The translations under genes were made by a program, and so were the position numbers. A DNA stretch of 64,000 nucleotides from Pseudomonas fluorescens (GTDB lineage: Bacteria > Pseudomonadota > Gammaproteobacteria > Pseudomonadales > Pseudomonadaceae), in the NCBI RefSeq assembly GCF_004683905.1, contig NZ_CP038438.1, positions 1,612,001 to 1,676,000 of the forward strand, in the 5' to 3' direction. A model generated the notes under the pieces. That model was not told the DNA's origin, made no database searches, and worked only from the letters and a program-made list of their open reading frames with translations. This document shows positions 49,955 to 58,982 of this stretch, piece by piece. Within the stretch, counting starts at the first letter, position 1. Each line of letters starts with the position of its first letter.

Positions 49955-52144
49955 TCAGAACGTCTGCCCCAGATTCAAATAAACCGCCTGCTCATTCGCA
50001 TCATTCAAGCCATACGTGAAATTCAACGGCCCCAACGGCGTATCGAAGCCGATGAACACACTGGCGGCATTGATGTAGCCACTGTCGAATTCATTGTCGT
50101 TGTTCCACGCCCGCCCACGCTCCAGCGACGCCCCGGCATACAGCGGGAAGTCCAGCGGCAGGTAGGAACGCGGCGTCAACCGGCGGTAATACACCGCGCG
50201 CATCAGGCTGACGTTCTGCCCGGAAATCGAATCCTCGCGAAAGCCCGACAGCTGTCGCGCACCGCCGAGCAGGAAACTCGACGTCACCACGTTGGCGTCG
50301 TCCAACGTTCGGCCATAACGGCCGCCGAGAATCAGTGTATCCGGGCCATGGCTCATGGCTTTATCGAGCTTGAATTCCCACTGCCGGTAGCGCGTATCCG
50401 AACCCAGGCCCGGTTCGAATTGCATCAGGGTCAGGCTGACGTCCTTGCCCTCGTGGGGAAAGTAGACGTTGTCCAGCGAGTCGAACGAGTACTTCAGCGA
50501 GTAGAACCCTTCAGTGAAGTTTTCTCTCGGCAGGTCCTGATCGCCGATGCGCACATCCGCTTTACCCCAGGCCTCGCCGACCCCGAAGCGGATTTCACCG
50601 TTATTGCCGATCTGCCGGCCGAAATTGAGGCCGAAACCGTAGCGTTCGACGCGATATTGGGCGATCGGGTCGTTGTCGAGCACCGCATCGACGTTCTGCG
50701 CTTCAAACGCAGCATACGGGGCGACGAAGTAGCGCGAGCCGACGTCCAGCGGCTGATAGAACTCGGTGTAGAGCTCCTGTTTGTCGCCGATTTGTGCGCG
50801 GGTCAGCCATTCCGCGCCGAGGCGGTTGATGCCGTTGATGCGGTAACTGGCGCCGAGGTTGAAGGCGCTGTCACCGCGCATGTCGTCCGCCAGATTAAGG
50901 CCGACCCGCAGGTAATCGGTGCCGCTGCGTTTGCCCCGGGCGCTGATCACCAGCGTGTGATCCTGGCCCTTGTGCACTACGCGGTACTGCACCTGTTCGA
51001 AGTAATCCAGGCCGTACAGCGTGCCCATGTCCGAGTGCAGTCGGCCCAGATCCAGAGGCTCGCCGATCGGCTGACGGATGTAATAGCGAATCACCTCATC
51101 GCCGACTTTCGAGTCGTTCTCGACCCTGATCGCGGTGATGATCGGCGTGCGCTGGCCCGGGGCGCGGGCAGCGTTCAGTTCGGCGTCCTGGGATTGTTGA
51201 GGTTTGAGCTGAGCGAGGCGGGTGTCGAGAATCCGCGTGGCGCGGTAACCGGCGTCGATCATTTCCTGGGCTTTGCCGAAATCAGTGACCCCGAATGCCG
51301 CCAGCGCCGGCTGGATCAGCACGTCGCCGGGTTTGAGGGCGGCCAGTTGCTCTTCGGAGTTGCGCCGGGTCATCAGGGTGATCGACTGGTTCAGCACATC
51401 GACCACGGTGGTCAGTTGCTTGCGGTTGCGCAGCGGAGTGCCGATGTCGACCACGATCGCCACATCGACCCCCATTTCCCGCGCGACGTCGAGCGGGATG
51501 TTATCGGTCATGCCGCCGTCCACCAGCAGCCGGCCGTCCAGTTCGACCGGGGCGAACACCGCCGGGATCGACATGCTGGCGCGGATCACCTGCGGCAAGT
51601 GACCTTTGCGGAACACCACTTTTTCGCCGTTGGCGATGTCGGTGGCGACCGCGCGGAACGGGATTGGCAGCTTGTCGAAGTCGCGGGTGTCGCTGGTATG
51701 CGCCAGCAGGCTTTCCAGCATCAGCGCCAGGTTCTGGCCCTGAATCACCCCCAGCGGCAGGCCGAGGCTGCCGTCATCGCGGAAACTCAGTTGCTGTTTC
51801 ACCAGAAAATCGCGGTCGTCCTGTTTGCGGCGAAACGGCACGTCTTCCCGGGGCGGCGCGTCGGACAGTGCCTGTTGCCAGTCGATGTTCAACGCGAGTT
51901 TTTCCAGCTCATCGATCTTGTAGCCCGAGGCATACAGGCCACCGACCACCGCGCCCATGCTGGTGCCGGCAATCGCATCGATCTTGATGCCTTGCTCCTC
52001 AAGGGCCTTGAGCACGCCAATGTGCGCCAGACCACGGGCAGCGCCGCCGGACAGCACCAGGCCGACTTTCGGGCGGGTGGCTTCGGTGGCATTCACAAAT
52101 AACGGCAGCAAGCCAAGCAGCAGGCAGAACAGCAAACGGCGCAT
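49955..52144 (-). CDS. plpD: patatin-like phospholipase, type Vd autotransporter PlpD
   Basis: The 729-residue protein has a signal peptide (residues 1-20) and a patatin domain (about 25-310) with the oxyanion loop GGAARG at 33-38, the nucleophile motif GTSMG at 60-64 (Ser62) and the catalytic Asp in DGG at 209-211. A single POTRA domain (about 335-415) precedes a 16-strand barrel of the BamA/TpsB type (about 420-729, ending AVYLNLGQTF). This is the full layout of PlpD, whose lipase domain is exported through its own barrel and hydrolyses phospholipids. Both catalytic residues are intact. The upstream neighbour is divergent (SelW-like), so it has its own promoter. Confidence 0.92.
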   Translation of the reverse strand: MRRLLFCLLLGLLPLFVNATEATRPKVGLVLSGGAARGLAHIGVLKALEEQGIKIDAIAGTSMGAVVGGLYASGYKIDELEKLALNIDWQQALSDAPPREDVPFRRKQDDRDFLVKQQLSFRDDGSLGLPLGVIQGQNLALMLESLLAHTSDTRDFDKLPIPFRAVATDIANGEKVVFRKGHLPQVIRASMSIPAVFAPVELDGRLLVDGGMTDNIPLDVAREMGVDVAIVVDIGTPLRNRKQLTTVVDVLNQSITLMTRRNSEEQLAALKPGDVLIQPALAAFGVTDFGKAQEMIDAGYRATRILDTRLAQLKPQQSQDAELNAARAPGQRTPIITAIRVENDSKVGDEVIRYYIRQPIGEPLDLGRLHSDMGTLYGLDYFEQVQYRVVHKGQDHTLVISARGKRSGTDYLRVGLNLADDMRGDSAFNLGASYRINGINRLGAEWLTRAQIGDKQELYTEFYQPLDVGSRYFVAPYAAFEAQNVDAVLDNDPIAQYRVERYGFGLNFGRQIGNNGEIRFGVGEAWGKADVRIGDQDLPRENFTEGFYSLKYSFDSLDNVYFPHEGKDVSLTLMQFEPGLGSDTRYRQWEFKLDKAMSHGPDTLILGGRYGRTLDDANVVTSSFLLGGARQLSGFREDSISGQNVSLMRAVYYRRLTPRSYLPLDFPLYAGASLERGRAWNNDNEFDSGYINAASVFIGFDTPLGPLNFTYGLNDANEQAVYLNLGQTF

Positions 52145-52175
52145 GGTGAGTCTCGGGGCAAGCGATAAAGCCGGC

Positions 52176-52181
52176 TATTAT
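52176..52181 (+). promoter_or_regulatory. possible -10 element of the SelW-like gene
   Basis: TATTAT in ccggctattatagcggc, about 35 bases before the start codon, in the narrow divergent spacer with plpD. Confidence 0.3.
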
Positions 52182-52215
52182 AGCGGCGCCCTCTGTCTCA
52201 GGAGTTTCAGCGAAC

Positions 52216-52503
52216 ATGTCTGTTGCAAAACCGGAAATCGTCATCACGTATTGCACCCAATGCCAGTGGCTGCTGCGCGCCGCGTGGCTGGCGCAGGAAC
52301 TGCTCAGCACTTTCGGCGACGACCTCGGCAAGGTCTCGCTGGTGCCCGGCACCGGCGGGGTATTTCACATCAGCTGCGACGATGTGCAGATCTGGGAGCG
52401 CAAGGCCGACGGCGGCTTTCCCGAGGCCAAGGTGCTCAAGCAGCGAGTCCGCGATCAGATCGACCCTGAGCGCGACCTCGGCCACAACGATCACACTCAG
52501 TGA
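52216..52503 (+). CDS. SelT/SelW/SelH family thioredoxin-like protein
   Basis: The 95-residue protein has the Rdx fold signature near the start: VITYCTQCQWLLRAAWLAQE, with the redox pair C-x-x-C (CTQC) where eukaryotic SelW has Cys-x-x-Sec. The segment GTGGVFHISCDD and WERKADGGFPEAKVLKQRVR are also typical. Bacterial members use cysteine in place of selenocysteine, and no in-frame TGA is needed here. The role in bacteria is undefined; a thiol redox function is inferred from the motif. GGAG lies 12 bases before the ATG. The 3' end overlaps the convergent DMT gene by 7 bases. Confidence 0.85.
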   Translation: MSVAKPEIVITYCTQCQWLLRAAWLAQELLSTFGDDLGKVSLVPGTGGVFHISCDDVQIWERKADGGFPEAKVLKQRVRDQIDPERDLGHNDHTQ

Positions 52504-53390
52504 GACGCCGCTTCGGCCGCGACGGTTTTCTTGTCGGCGCTGCCTGACATCCGCGCGGAGACCACGATGGCGACGATGATCAGCGCGCCGCCGACCAGCA
52601 TGCGCACAGTCGGGTTTTCATCGAACAGCAACCAGGCGACGGTGATGCCGTAGACCGGCTCCATGGCGAACACCACGGCGGCGGTGCGCGCCTTGATCAC
52701 CGCGAGGCTGGCGACAAACAGGCTGTGCGCAACGCCGGTGCAGAACACCCCGAGCAGGCTGATCCACAGCCAGTCCATGGCGCGTACTTCGCTCAATTGC
52801 GGGGCCGCGATCGGCAGCAGACACAGCGCCACCACCACGTTTTGACACAGCGCCGCCTGCACCGCCGGGATACGTCCGGAGCTGGCACGGTTGGTCAGCG
52901 ACAGCAAGGCGAACAACAGGCCTGAGAGTACCGCCCAGAGCAGGCCGGTGGTGGCGCCGCTGGCCAGATCGAACGCCGGGGTGACCAACACCAGACCGAC
53001 GCTGACCAGCACCACCAGCACGACTTCATTGGCGCGGATGCGTTCGCGGAAAATCAGCCCTTCGAGAATCACGGTGAACGCCGGGAAGCTGGCAAAACCC
53101 AAGGTCGCGATGGCGACGCCAGCGACCTTCACCGCGATGAAAAAACTCACCCAGTGCCCGGCCAGCAACACGCCGCTGAGCGCCAGGCGCCGCCAGTCGA
53201 CCGCCTGCAGTTTCTGCCAGCCGTGCTGACTGGCGAAGCGGGCGAAAAAGGCCAGGGCGAGCACGGCAAACGCCGCACGCCCGAAGACGATCACCGCCGG
53301 CGAGGCGGCCGCGAGTTTGCCGAACACACCGGTCAGGCCGAACATCAGAGCGCCAATGTGCAGGGCGCCGAGGGCGGTACGCGGAGTCAT
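52497..53390 (-). CDS. EamA/DMT family transporter
   Basis: This protein of 297 residues has ten hydrophobic segments in two EamA repeats, with LIFRERIRANEVVLVVLVSV around the middle and AVVFAMEPVYGITVAWLLFD near the end, the latter being a common DMT signature (glutamate-proline in helix 9). The ATG at 53390 has AAGGA five bases upstream; a longer frame back to 53669 would overlap the AraC gene. It probably exports a metabolite; the substrate is unknown. The AraC regulator gene ends 74 bases upstream on the same strand and is the likely controller. Confidence 0.85.
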   Translation of the reverse strand: MTPRTALGALHIGALMFGLTGVFGKLAAASPAVIVFGRAAFAVLALAFFARFASQHGWQKLQAVDWRRLALSGVLLAGHWVSFFIAVKVAGVAIATLGFASFPAFTVILEGLIFRERIRANEVVLVVLVSVGLVLVTPAFDLASGATTGLLWAVLSGLLFALLSLTNRASSGRIPAVQAALCQNVVVALCLLPIAAPQLSEVRAMDWLWISLLGVFCTGVAHSLFVASLAVIKARTAAVVFAMEPVYGITVAWLLFDENPTVRMLVGGALIIVAIVVSARMSGSADKKTVAAEAASH

Positions 53391-53464
53391 TGCAATCCTT
53401 AATCCGAACACAGTTTCAATGTTGCCCATTGAAACGTGTTGCGGCGCAGAAGTCTGTCGGCGAA

Positions 53465-54229
53465 CTAGCGTTTTTTGTCGCAGGAGTCGCGACGCAATTG
53501 CCCCGGTGAGGCGCCGAACTCGCGCAGCACCGCCGCCGCGAACGCGCTCTGCGAACTGTAGCCGACCCGACTGGCGATCTCGCCGATCGGCAGCGCCGTC
53601 TCGCGCAGCAGGCAGACTGCCTTGTGCAGCCGTCGGCTGCGAATGTATTCCATCGGCGTTTGTCCGCATTCAGCCATGAACCGCGCATGCAGGCGGGCGC
53701 TGGACAAGCCGGCGATCTGCGCCAGATCGGCCACCTGCAGCGGGTAGGCGGCGTGTTGCTCGATGTGCGCATCCAGCGCCGCATAGGGCAGGCGCCGCGC
53801 CGAATGTTCGGCAGGTCTGGTGTGATTCAGGCTGGCCAGCAGCAACACTGCGCCTTGCTGGGCGATCAGCGGATCCGTGACCGGGCTGTTCGCCAGCCAG
53901 TTGACCAATTGGCTTTGCCCGGCATCAAGCGACAACCGTGCAGGCTGGTCGAGCAAGCGCTGACTGGCGTCGGCGTGCTCGCCCAGCGAATCGTTCAGCC
54001 ATGGCCCGTCGGGTACGTCCAGCACCAGACAACGGCTGCCATCCGGGCTGCCGCAGGCGTGATGCGCGCCGCCGGGGACGACCACGAAACTCTGCTGGCG
54101 CACCTGGCTGCCCTGACCCTCGACTTCGAAATCCAGCGCGCCGGACAGCCCGAACACCAGTTGCGCGTGGTCGTGGCTGTGGACGATCAGGTCGTGGGTG
54201 TATTGGCGCAGAGTGAGGATCGGGCGCAT
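53465..54229 (-). CDS. AraC family transcriptional regulator with cupin sensor domain
   Basis: The 254-residue protein has an N-terminal cupin-like sensor (about 10-100) with HSHDHAQLVFGLSGALDFEV, a typical metal/ligand-binding cupin motif. A C-terminal AraC-type double helix-turn-helix (about 155-250) has LQVADLAQIAGLSSARLHAR and LPIGEIASRVGYSSQSAFAA. It is transcribed in the same direction as the DMT exporter gene 74 bases downstream, which suggests it regulates that gene in response to an exported compound. The effector is unknown. The next gene upstream is the divergent LpxH-like phosphatase. Confidence 0.86.
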   Translation of the reverse strand: MRPILTLRQYTHDLIVHSHDHAQLVFGLSGALDFEVEGQGSQVRQQSFVVVPGGAHHACGSPDGSRCLVLDVPDGPWLNDSLGEHADASQRLLDQPARLSLDAGQSQLVNWLANSPVTDPLIAQQGAVLLLASLNHTRPAEHSARRLPYAALDAHIEQHAAYPLQVADLAQIAGLSSARLHARFMAECGQTPMEYIRSRRLHKAVCLLRETALPIGEIASRVGYSSQSAFAAAVLREFGASPGQLRRDSCDKKR

Positions 54230-54365
54230 GGAAGAAGTCTCCGAAGTGAGCGCCAGTCTACACCGGGGCGACGGGCTTGCGCGCTGTCACACGACTGACG
54301 CCTGTCTGTCATGGTCGATTCACCCGGCACGTGCACAGTGGCGAAAACATCGCAGAGGGTTGCCC

Positions 54366-55181
54366 ATGACCAGCGCCGAGCTCGCCAAACCCAGCCGCAA
54401 ACAACGGGTGCGTACCTTGTGGATTTCCGACGTGCACCTGGGCACGCGGGATTGCCAGGCCGAGCACTTGTCGCAATTTCTCAAGGGCTACCACGCCGAC
54501 AAGATCTATCTGGTCGGTGACATCATCGACGGCTGGAAGCTGCGCGGTGGCATGTACTGGCCGCAGGCGCACACCAACGTGATCCGTCGCCTGCTGACCA
54601 TGAGCAAGCGCGGCACCGAGGTGATCTACGTCACCGGCAACCACGACGAATTCCTGCGCCGTTATTCGAAGCTGATCCTCGGCAACATCCAGTTGGTCGA
54701 CGAGGCCGTTCACGTCACGGCGGATGGCCGGCACCTGCTGGTGATCCATGGAGACCAGTTCGACGTGATCACCCGCTACCACCGCTGGCTGGCCTTCCTC
54801 GGCGACTCGGCCTACGAATTCACCCTGACCCTCAACCGCTGGCTCAATCACTGGCGAGCGCGTTATGGCTACGGCTACTGGTCGTTGTCGGCGTACCTGA
54901 AACACAAGGTGAAGACGGCAGTGAGCTTCATCAGCGACTTCGAAGAAGCCATCGCCCACGAATGCGTGAAGCGCGAATTGCACGGCGTGGTCTGCGGGCA
55001 CATTCACCATGCCGAGATCCGCAAGGTCGGCGAGGTGGACTACCTCAATTGCGGCGATTGGGTGGAATCGTGCACAGCATTGATCGAGCACTGGGATGGC
55101 ACGATCGAGCTGTATCGCCTGGCGGATGCACAGGCGCGGGAGGCACAGCTCAAGGCCGCCAAGGTTGCCGAGATTGCCTAG
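54366..55181 (+). CDS. UDP-2,3-diacylglucosamine diphosphatase-like metallophosphatase
   Basis: The 271-residue protein is a calcineurin-like phosphoesterase. Metal-binding motifs are visible in order: SDVHLGTRD, GDIIDGWKLRG, TGNHDEFLRRY, IHGDQFD and CGHIHHAEI. It belongs to the group annotated as UDP-2,3-diacylglucosamine diphosphatase-like (related to LpxH), which hydrolyses a pyrophosphate bond in lipid A synthesis. Compared with LpxH it is longer and has a helical insertion (about 140-190, LNRWLNHWRARYGYGYWSLS), so the substrate may differ. The ATG at 54366 is chosen for its agaggg upstream; a longer frame runs back into the AraC gene. Confidence 0.82.
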   Translation: MTSAELAKPSRKQRVRTLWISDVHLGTRDCQAEHLSQFLKGYHADKIYLVGDIIDGWKLRGGMYWPQAHTNVIRRLLTMSKRGTEVIYVTGNHDEFLRRYSKLILGNIQLVDEAVHVTADGRHLLVIHGDQFDVITRYHRWLAFLGDSAYEFTLTLNRWLNHWRARYGYGYWSLSAYLKHKVKTAVSFISDFEEAIAHECVKRELHGVVCGHIHHAEIRKVGEVDYLNCGDWVESCTALIEHWDGTIELYRLADAQAREAQLKAAKVAEIA

Positions 55182-55195
55182 ACCCCAGATATCTC

Positions 55196-55285
55196 CTGTG
55201 GGAGGGGGCTTGCTCCCGAATGCGGTGTATCAGTAAGTACATGTTTGTCTGACACACCGCCTTCGGGAGCAAGCCCCCTCCCACA
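55196..55285. repeat. REPIN variant (gtgggagggggcttgctccc)
   Basis: Inverted copies of a third REP version, ggagggggcttgctcccgaa and its complement, flank a centre with tgcggtgtatcag / gacacaccgc that pairs too. It ends the phosphatase and HD-protein genes, which converge on it. Confidence 0.85.
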
Positions 55286-55301
55286 TTGATCTGTGGTGTT
55301 C

Positions 55302-55892
55302 TCAGGCCGGGCTGTGTTCTTCCATCGCCGCCTTGTAGATCGAGTGCTTCGGCTGGGCAAACAACCGCTCCATCATCGGCTCGAAGAAGCTCAGCGGCAG
55401 GGTTTCATAGGCCGGGTCGAACGCCGCCGCATCGTACCTGGCGCAAAATTCCGCCGTGGCCTGATACTGCGGATGCGCGGCGAATTGCTCGCGCAGATGC
55501 CGATCCATGCCCAGGTGATGGAAGAAGTAATAACCCTGAAAGATCCCGTGCTTCTCGACCATCCACAGATTCTCGGCACTGACGAACGGTTTGAGAATCG
55601 CCGCCGCGATGTCCGGGTGGTTGTAGGAGCCGAGGGTGTCGCCAATATCATGCAGCAGCGCACAGACCACGTATTCCTCGTCACGCCCGTCGCGATAGGC
55701 GCGGGTTGCGGTTTGCAGCGAATGGGTCAGGCGATCCACCGGGAAGCCGCCGAAATCGCCTTCGAGCAACTTCAGGTGCGCGATGATCCGCGACGGCAAT
55801 TGCCGAGCGTAGGCGCTGAAGTCCGCGGCGATGATCGCCCAGTCTTCCTGTGTGCCGTCTTTCATGTGGGTGAAGCGGGCATTGGCGTTCAT
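55302..55892 (-). CDS. HD-domain protein (PhnZ-like oxygenase or phosphohydrolase)
   Basis: The 196-residue protein has a predicted all-helical HD fold. Metal-binding positions appear as HSLQTATRAY (first His), LLHDIGDTLGSYNHPD (the HD pair plus a further His) and HGIFQGYYFFHHLG (later His residues). The mixture of HD with extra His and the SYNHP motif resembles PhnZ/TmpB-type diiron oxygenases, although simple phosphohydrolase activity is possible. The ATG at 55892 has GGAGG 8 bases upstream. It follows the Mpo1-like gene by 26 bases on the same strand, so the two are likely an operon. The shared chemistry of two iron-dependent oxygenases would be notable (inference). Confidence 0.72.
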   Translation of the reverse strand: MNANARFTHMKDGTQEDWAIIAADFSAYARQLPSRIIAHLKLLEGDFGGFPVDRLTHSLQTATRAYRDGRDEEYVVCALLHDIGDTLGSYNHPDIAAAILKPFVSAENLWMVEKHGIFQGYYFFHHLGMDRHLREQFAAHPQYQATAEFCARYDAAAFDPAYETLPLSFFEPMMERLFAQPKHSIYKAAMEEHSPA

Positions 55893-55918
55893 CGGCAAGC
55901 CTCCGGGTGTGTCGGGAT

Positions 55919-56230
55919 TCAGAACGCCACGCGGCCGAGGATCATGTCGCGGTACATGACGAAATCGCCGAGCAGGCTGTACAGCGGATGCTGGAAAGTC
56001 GCCGGACGGTTCTTTTCAAAGAAGAAATGGCCGACCCAGGCGAAGCTGTAACCGGCCAGCGGCAGGGCCAGCAACAGCAGCCAGGCGCCTTTGGCGATGG
56101 TCATGGCCAGAATGAAAATCACCAGCGTGGTGCCGATGAAATGCAATCGTCGGCAGGTACTGTTGGCGTGTTCGCTGAGGTAATACGGGTAGAACTCGGC
56201 GAAAGTGTTGAATTGCTTGATGTTTTCCAC
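55919..56230 (-). CDS. Mpo1-like protein (DUF962)
   Basis: The product is about 103 residues, starting at a GTG (56230) with the family's typical opening ENIKQFNTFAEFYPYYLSEH. The DUF962/Mpo1 histidine pattern is intact: SEHANSTCRRLHFIG near the start and WVGHFFFEKNRPATFQHP later. Two hydrophobic segments lie between them. Yeast Mpo1 is an iron-dependent dioxygenase that shortens 2-hydroxy fatty acids; a similar role on membrane-derived fatty acids is possible here. A longer frame starts at an ATG at 56311 but has no ribosome binding site and lacks conserved content. The gene is co-directional with the HD-domain gene 26 bases downstream. Confidence 0.75.
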   Translation of the reverse strand: MENIKQFNTFAEFYPYYLSEHANSTCRRLHFIGTTLVIFILAMTIAKGAWLLLLALPLAGYSFAWVGHFFFEKNRPATFQHPLYSLLGDFVMYRDMILGRVAF

Positions 56231-56394
56231 GACTGCGATCTCTGTGGTTATTGTTCTGACGGCAAGTTGTTCGGCGGGTAGCTTATTTGAGTCTAGAGTG
56301 AACACTGGCATCAGCCAGTGACAATGGGCGCCACTTTAGTATCCTTCGCAAATCGGGTCGTAACATGCGATCCATCATGTAAAAGAATAACGCC

Positions 56395-57450
56395 ATGAGC
56401 GAACGAACGACTTCTGCAAGCTGGGCGATGGGGATTGTCAAAGCATTGGAGATGGACGGCCTGGATTGCCGGGTACTGTTCAAGCAACTGGGGCTCGATT
56501 ACGCGGCCCTGGATGATCCGGATGCGCGCTTCCCGCAAGATTCCATGACCCGCCTCTGGCAACGGGCGGTCGAGCTGTCCGGCAACCCGGCGATCGGCCT
56601 GAACATGGGCAAGGTGGTACGCCCGGCGTCGTTCCACGTTGCCGGCTATGCCTTGATGTCGAGCAACACCCTGGCCGAAGGCTTTCAACGGCTGGTGCGT
56701 TATCAGCGGATCATCGCCGAGAGCGCCGACCTGAGTTTTCGTCTGCTCGAAGAAGGCTATGCGCTGATTCTGACGGTGCATGGCGATCACCTGCCGCCAA
56801 CCCGGCAGAGCGCCGAAGCCTCGCTGGCCTGTGCGCTTGGCCTGTGCGGCTGGTTGACCGGACGCACCCTGCACCCGGTCAAAGTGCTGTTTCAGGGTGA
56901 CGAACCCGCAGACCTGCAACCCTACCGACAAGCCTTCCACGCGCCGCTGATGTTCAACGCGCCGTACGATGCGCTGATTTTCGAACGCGCCGACATGGAA
57001 GCACCGCTGCCCACCGCCAACGAAGCCATGGCGCTGCTGCACGACCGGTTTGCCGGGGAATACCTGGCGCGTTTTTCCGAAAGTCGCGTGACCCACAAGG
57101 CGCGCCAGGTGTTATGCCGTTTACTGCCGCAGGGCGAACCCAAGCGCGATACCGTGGCGCAGACCCTGCACCTGTCGCAGCGCACCTTGCAGCGCCGTTT
57201 GCAGGAGGAGGGCACCAGTTTTCAGCAGTTGCTCGACGACACCCGCCGCGAACTGGCCGAGCAGTATCTGGCGCAGCCGAACATGACCTTGCTGGAGATT
57301 GCCTATCTGCTGGGGTTTGCCGATCCGAGCAACTTCTTCCGCGCGTTCCGCCGCTGGTTCGATACCACACCCGGCGATTACCGGGCGCGGCTGTTGCAGG
57401 CGCCGGTCAGTGACGCCAAAAGGCTGGAATACACAGCACAAACACCGTAA
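56395..57450 (+). CDS. AraC family regulator with arabinose-binding-like N-terminal domain
   Basis: This 351-residue protein has the long-chain AraC layout: an N-terminal ligand domain (about 15-200, RPASFHVAGYALMSSNTLAE is the diagnostic stretch) and a C-terminal helix-turn-helix pair (about 240-335) with TVAQTLHLSQRTLQRRLQEE and LLEIAYLLGFADPSNFFRAF. This group includes OruR-, ArgR- and virulence-type activators that sense amino acids or lipids. The target and effector are unknown. The 3' end overlaps the convergent trkH gene by 44 bases. The upstream neighbour, Mpo1-like, is divergent and could be a target. Confidence 0.85.
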   Translation: MSERTTSASWAMGIVKALEMDGLDCRVLFKQLGLDYAALDDPDARFPQDSMTRLWQRAVELSGNPAIGLNMGKVVRPASFHVAGYALMSSNTLAEGFQRLVRYQRIIAESADLSFRLLEEGYALILTVHGDHLPPTRQSAEASLACALGLCGWLTGRTLHPVKVLFQGDEPADLQPYRQAFHAPLMFNAPYDALIFERADMEAPLPTANEAMALLHDRFAGEYLARFSESRVTHKARQVLCRLLPQGEPKRDTVAQTLHLSQRTLQRRLQEEGTSFQQLLDDTRRELAEQYLAQPNMTLLEIAYLLGFADPSNFFRAFRRWFDTTPGDYRARLLQAPVSDAKRLEYTAQTP

Positions 57451-58861
57451 TGATCTCCAGTCGGCCGAGCAGCATGCCGAACGACAGAATCCACTTCGCG
57501 GCATCCGGCAAGGTGGCAAAGTTGCCCGCCGGGCCGATGGTCTCGCCCAGGCCCGGGCCGACGCCGGACACGGTGCTGGCAGCGCCGGTCAACGCGGTCA
57601 TCCAGTCGACGCCGAGCAGCGACAGCAGCAGGGCGATCACGCAGATGGTGATGGCGAAGAAGAACGAAAAGGTCAGGATCGAACGCACGATCTCTTCGTC
57701 GAGACGGTGGCCGTTGTACTTTTGCTTGATCACCGCGCGCGGGTGAATCAGCTGGTTAAGGTTGGCCTTGAGCAGGATGTAGGCGACCTGGAAACGGAAG
57801 ATCTTGATTCCGCCCGCCGTCGAGCCGGAGCAGCCGCCGACAAAGCCCAGATAGAAAAACAGCATCAGCGAAAAGTTGCCCCACAGGCTGTAGTCGCCGA
57901 GGGCAAAACCGGTGGTGGTGACCACCGACGTTACGTTCAGCGCCACGTGCCGCAGCGCTTCCAGCCAGTGCAGCTTGGTGGTCCACCAATACCAGGTGCC
58001 GAGCACCAGCCAGGTCACCAGCAACATGCCGAGCAAACCCTGCACTTGCTGATCCTTGATCAGTGCCCGACGGTTGCCGCGCATGGTCGCCACGTACAGC
58101 GTGAACGGCAGGCTGCCGAGAATCATCACGACCACCGCGACCCAGTGCACCGCCGGTTGCGTCCACTTCGCCAGGGACTGGTCGGAGGTCGAGAAACCGC
58201 CGGTGGAAATCGCCGACATCGCGTGGTTGATCGCATCGAACGGGCTCATCCCGGCCCACCAGAACGCCAGGCTGCCGAGGATGGTGATACCGACGTAGGC
58301 CGCCACAATCAGGCGCGCCACCATGTGCGAGCGCGGCATGACCTTTTCCGAGCGGTCGGATGACTCGGTCTGGAACAGGCGCATGCCACCGATGCGCAGC
58401 AACGGCAGAATCGCCACCGCCATGCCGATGAAGCCGATACCGCCGAGCCAGTGCAGCAGCGAGCGCCACATCAGGATCCCCGGGGACATGGTGTCGAGCC
58501 CGCTGAGCACGGTCGAGCCGGTGGCGGTGATGCCGGACATGCTTTCGAAGAACGAATCGGTGTAGCTGATGTGCTGGGTCAGCAAAAACGGCAGCGCGGC
58601 GAAAATGCACACCACCAGCCAGCTGCTGACGGTCAGCAGGTACATGTCGCGCGGGCGCAGGTGAATGTGCTCGGGGCGGCCGGGGATCACCAGTGCGAGG
58701 CCGGCGACGAAGGTGATCATGCTCGCCCAGAGGAACGACGGCAGATCGCCGGTGCGCTCGAAAATCACCAGGGTGGCCATGGGCACAACCATGGCGATGG
58801 CCAGGGTGATCAGGAAGATGCCGATGATGAAACCAATAATCCGTAAGGTCGGCAACGCCAT
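57407..58861 (-). CDS. trkH: Trk-type potassium uptake membrane subunit
   Basis: The 484-residue membrane protein has the four-fold M1-P-M2 plan of TrkH. Selectivity-filter loops are visible as MSGITATGSTVL, SAISTGGFSTSD, VVTTTGFALGDY and ASTVSGVGPGLGE, each with the key glycine. A run SGSTAGGIKIFRF precedes helices of the last repeats. It forms the ion-conducting dimer working with cytosolic TrkA, which is not in this window. It is monocistronic, and its 3' end overlaps the AraC regulator gene by 44 bases. Confidence 0.93.
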   Translation of the reverse strand: MALPTLRIIGFIIGIFLITLAIAMVVPMATLVIFERTGDLPSFLWASMITFVAGLALVIPGRPEHIHLRPRDMYLLTVSSWLVVCIFAALPFLLTQHISYTDSFFESMSGITATGSTVLSGLDTMSPGILMWRSLLHWLGGIGFIGMAVAILPLLRIGGMRLFQTESSDRSEKVMPRSHMVARLIVAAYVGITILGSLAFWWAGMSPFDAINHAMSAISTGGFSTSDQSLAKWTQPAVHWVAVVVMILGSLPFTLYVATMRGNRRALIKDQQVQGLLGMLLVTWLVLGTWYWWTTKLHWLEALRHVALNVTSVVTTTGFALGDYSLWGNFSLMLFFYLGFVGGCSGSTAGGIKIFRFQVAYILLKANLNQLIHPRAVIKQKYNGHRLDEEIVRSILTFSFFFAITICVIALLLSLLGVDWMTALTGAASTVSGVGPGLGETIGPAGNFATLPDAAKWILSFGMLLGRLEIITVFVLCIPAFWRH

Positions 58862-58947
58862 GAAGTCCGCTCGGGCTGATGTAGGAAGGGCGCCATTCTA
58901 CCCGTGGGGCAGGGCATGTAAACCGGCACCCTGTTGCCGGATACCGC

Positions 58948-58953
58948 TAGAAT
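58948..58953 (+). promoter_or_regulatory. probable -10 element of the nitroreductase gene
   Basis: TAGAAT followed closely by AGCCGC, about 30 bases before the start codon, in the divergent spacer with trkH. Confidence 0.35.
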
Positions 58954-58982
58954 AGCCGCACATTTTTCTCAGGAGGTGGCCG

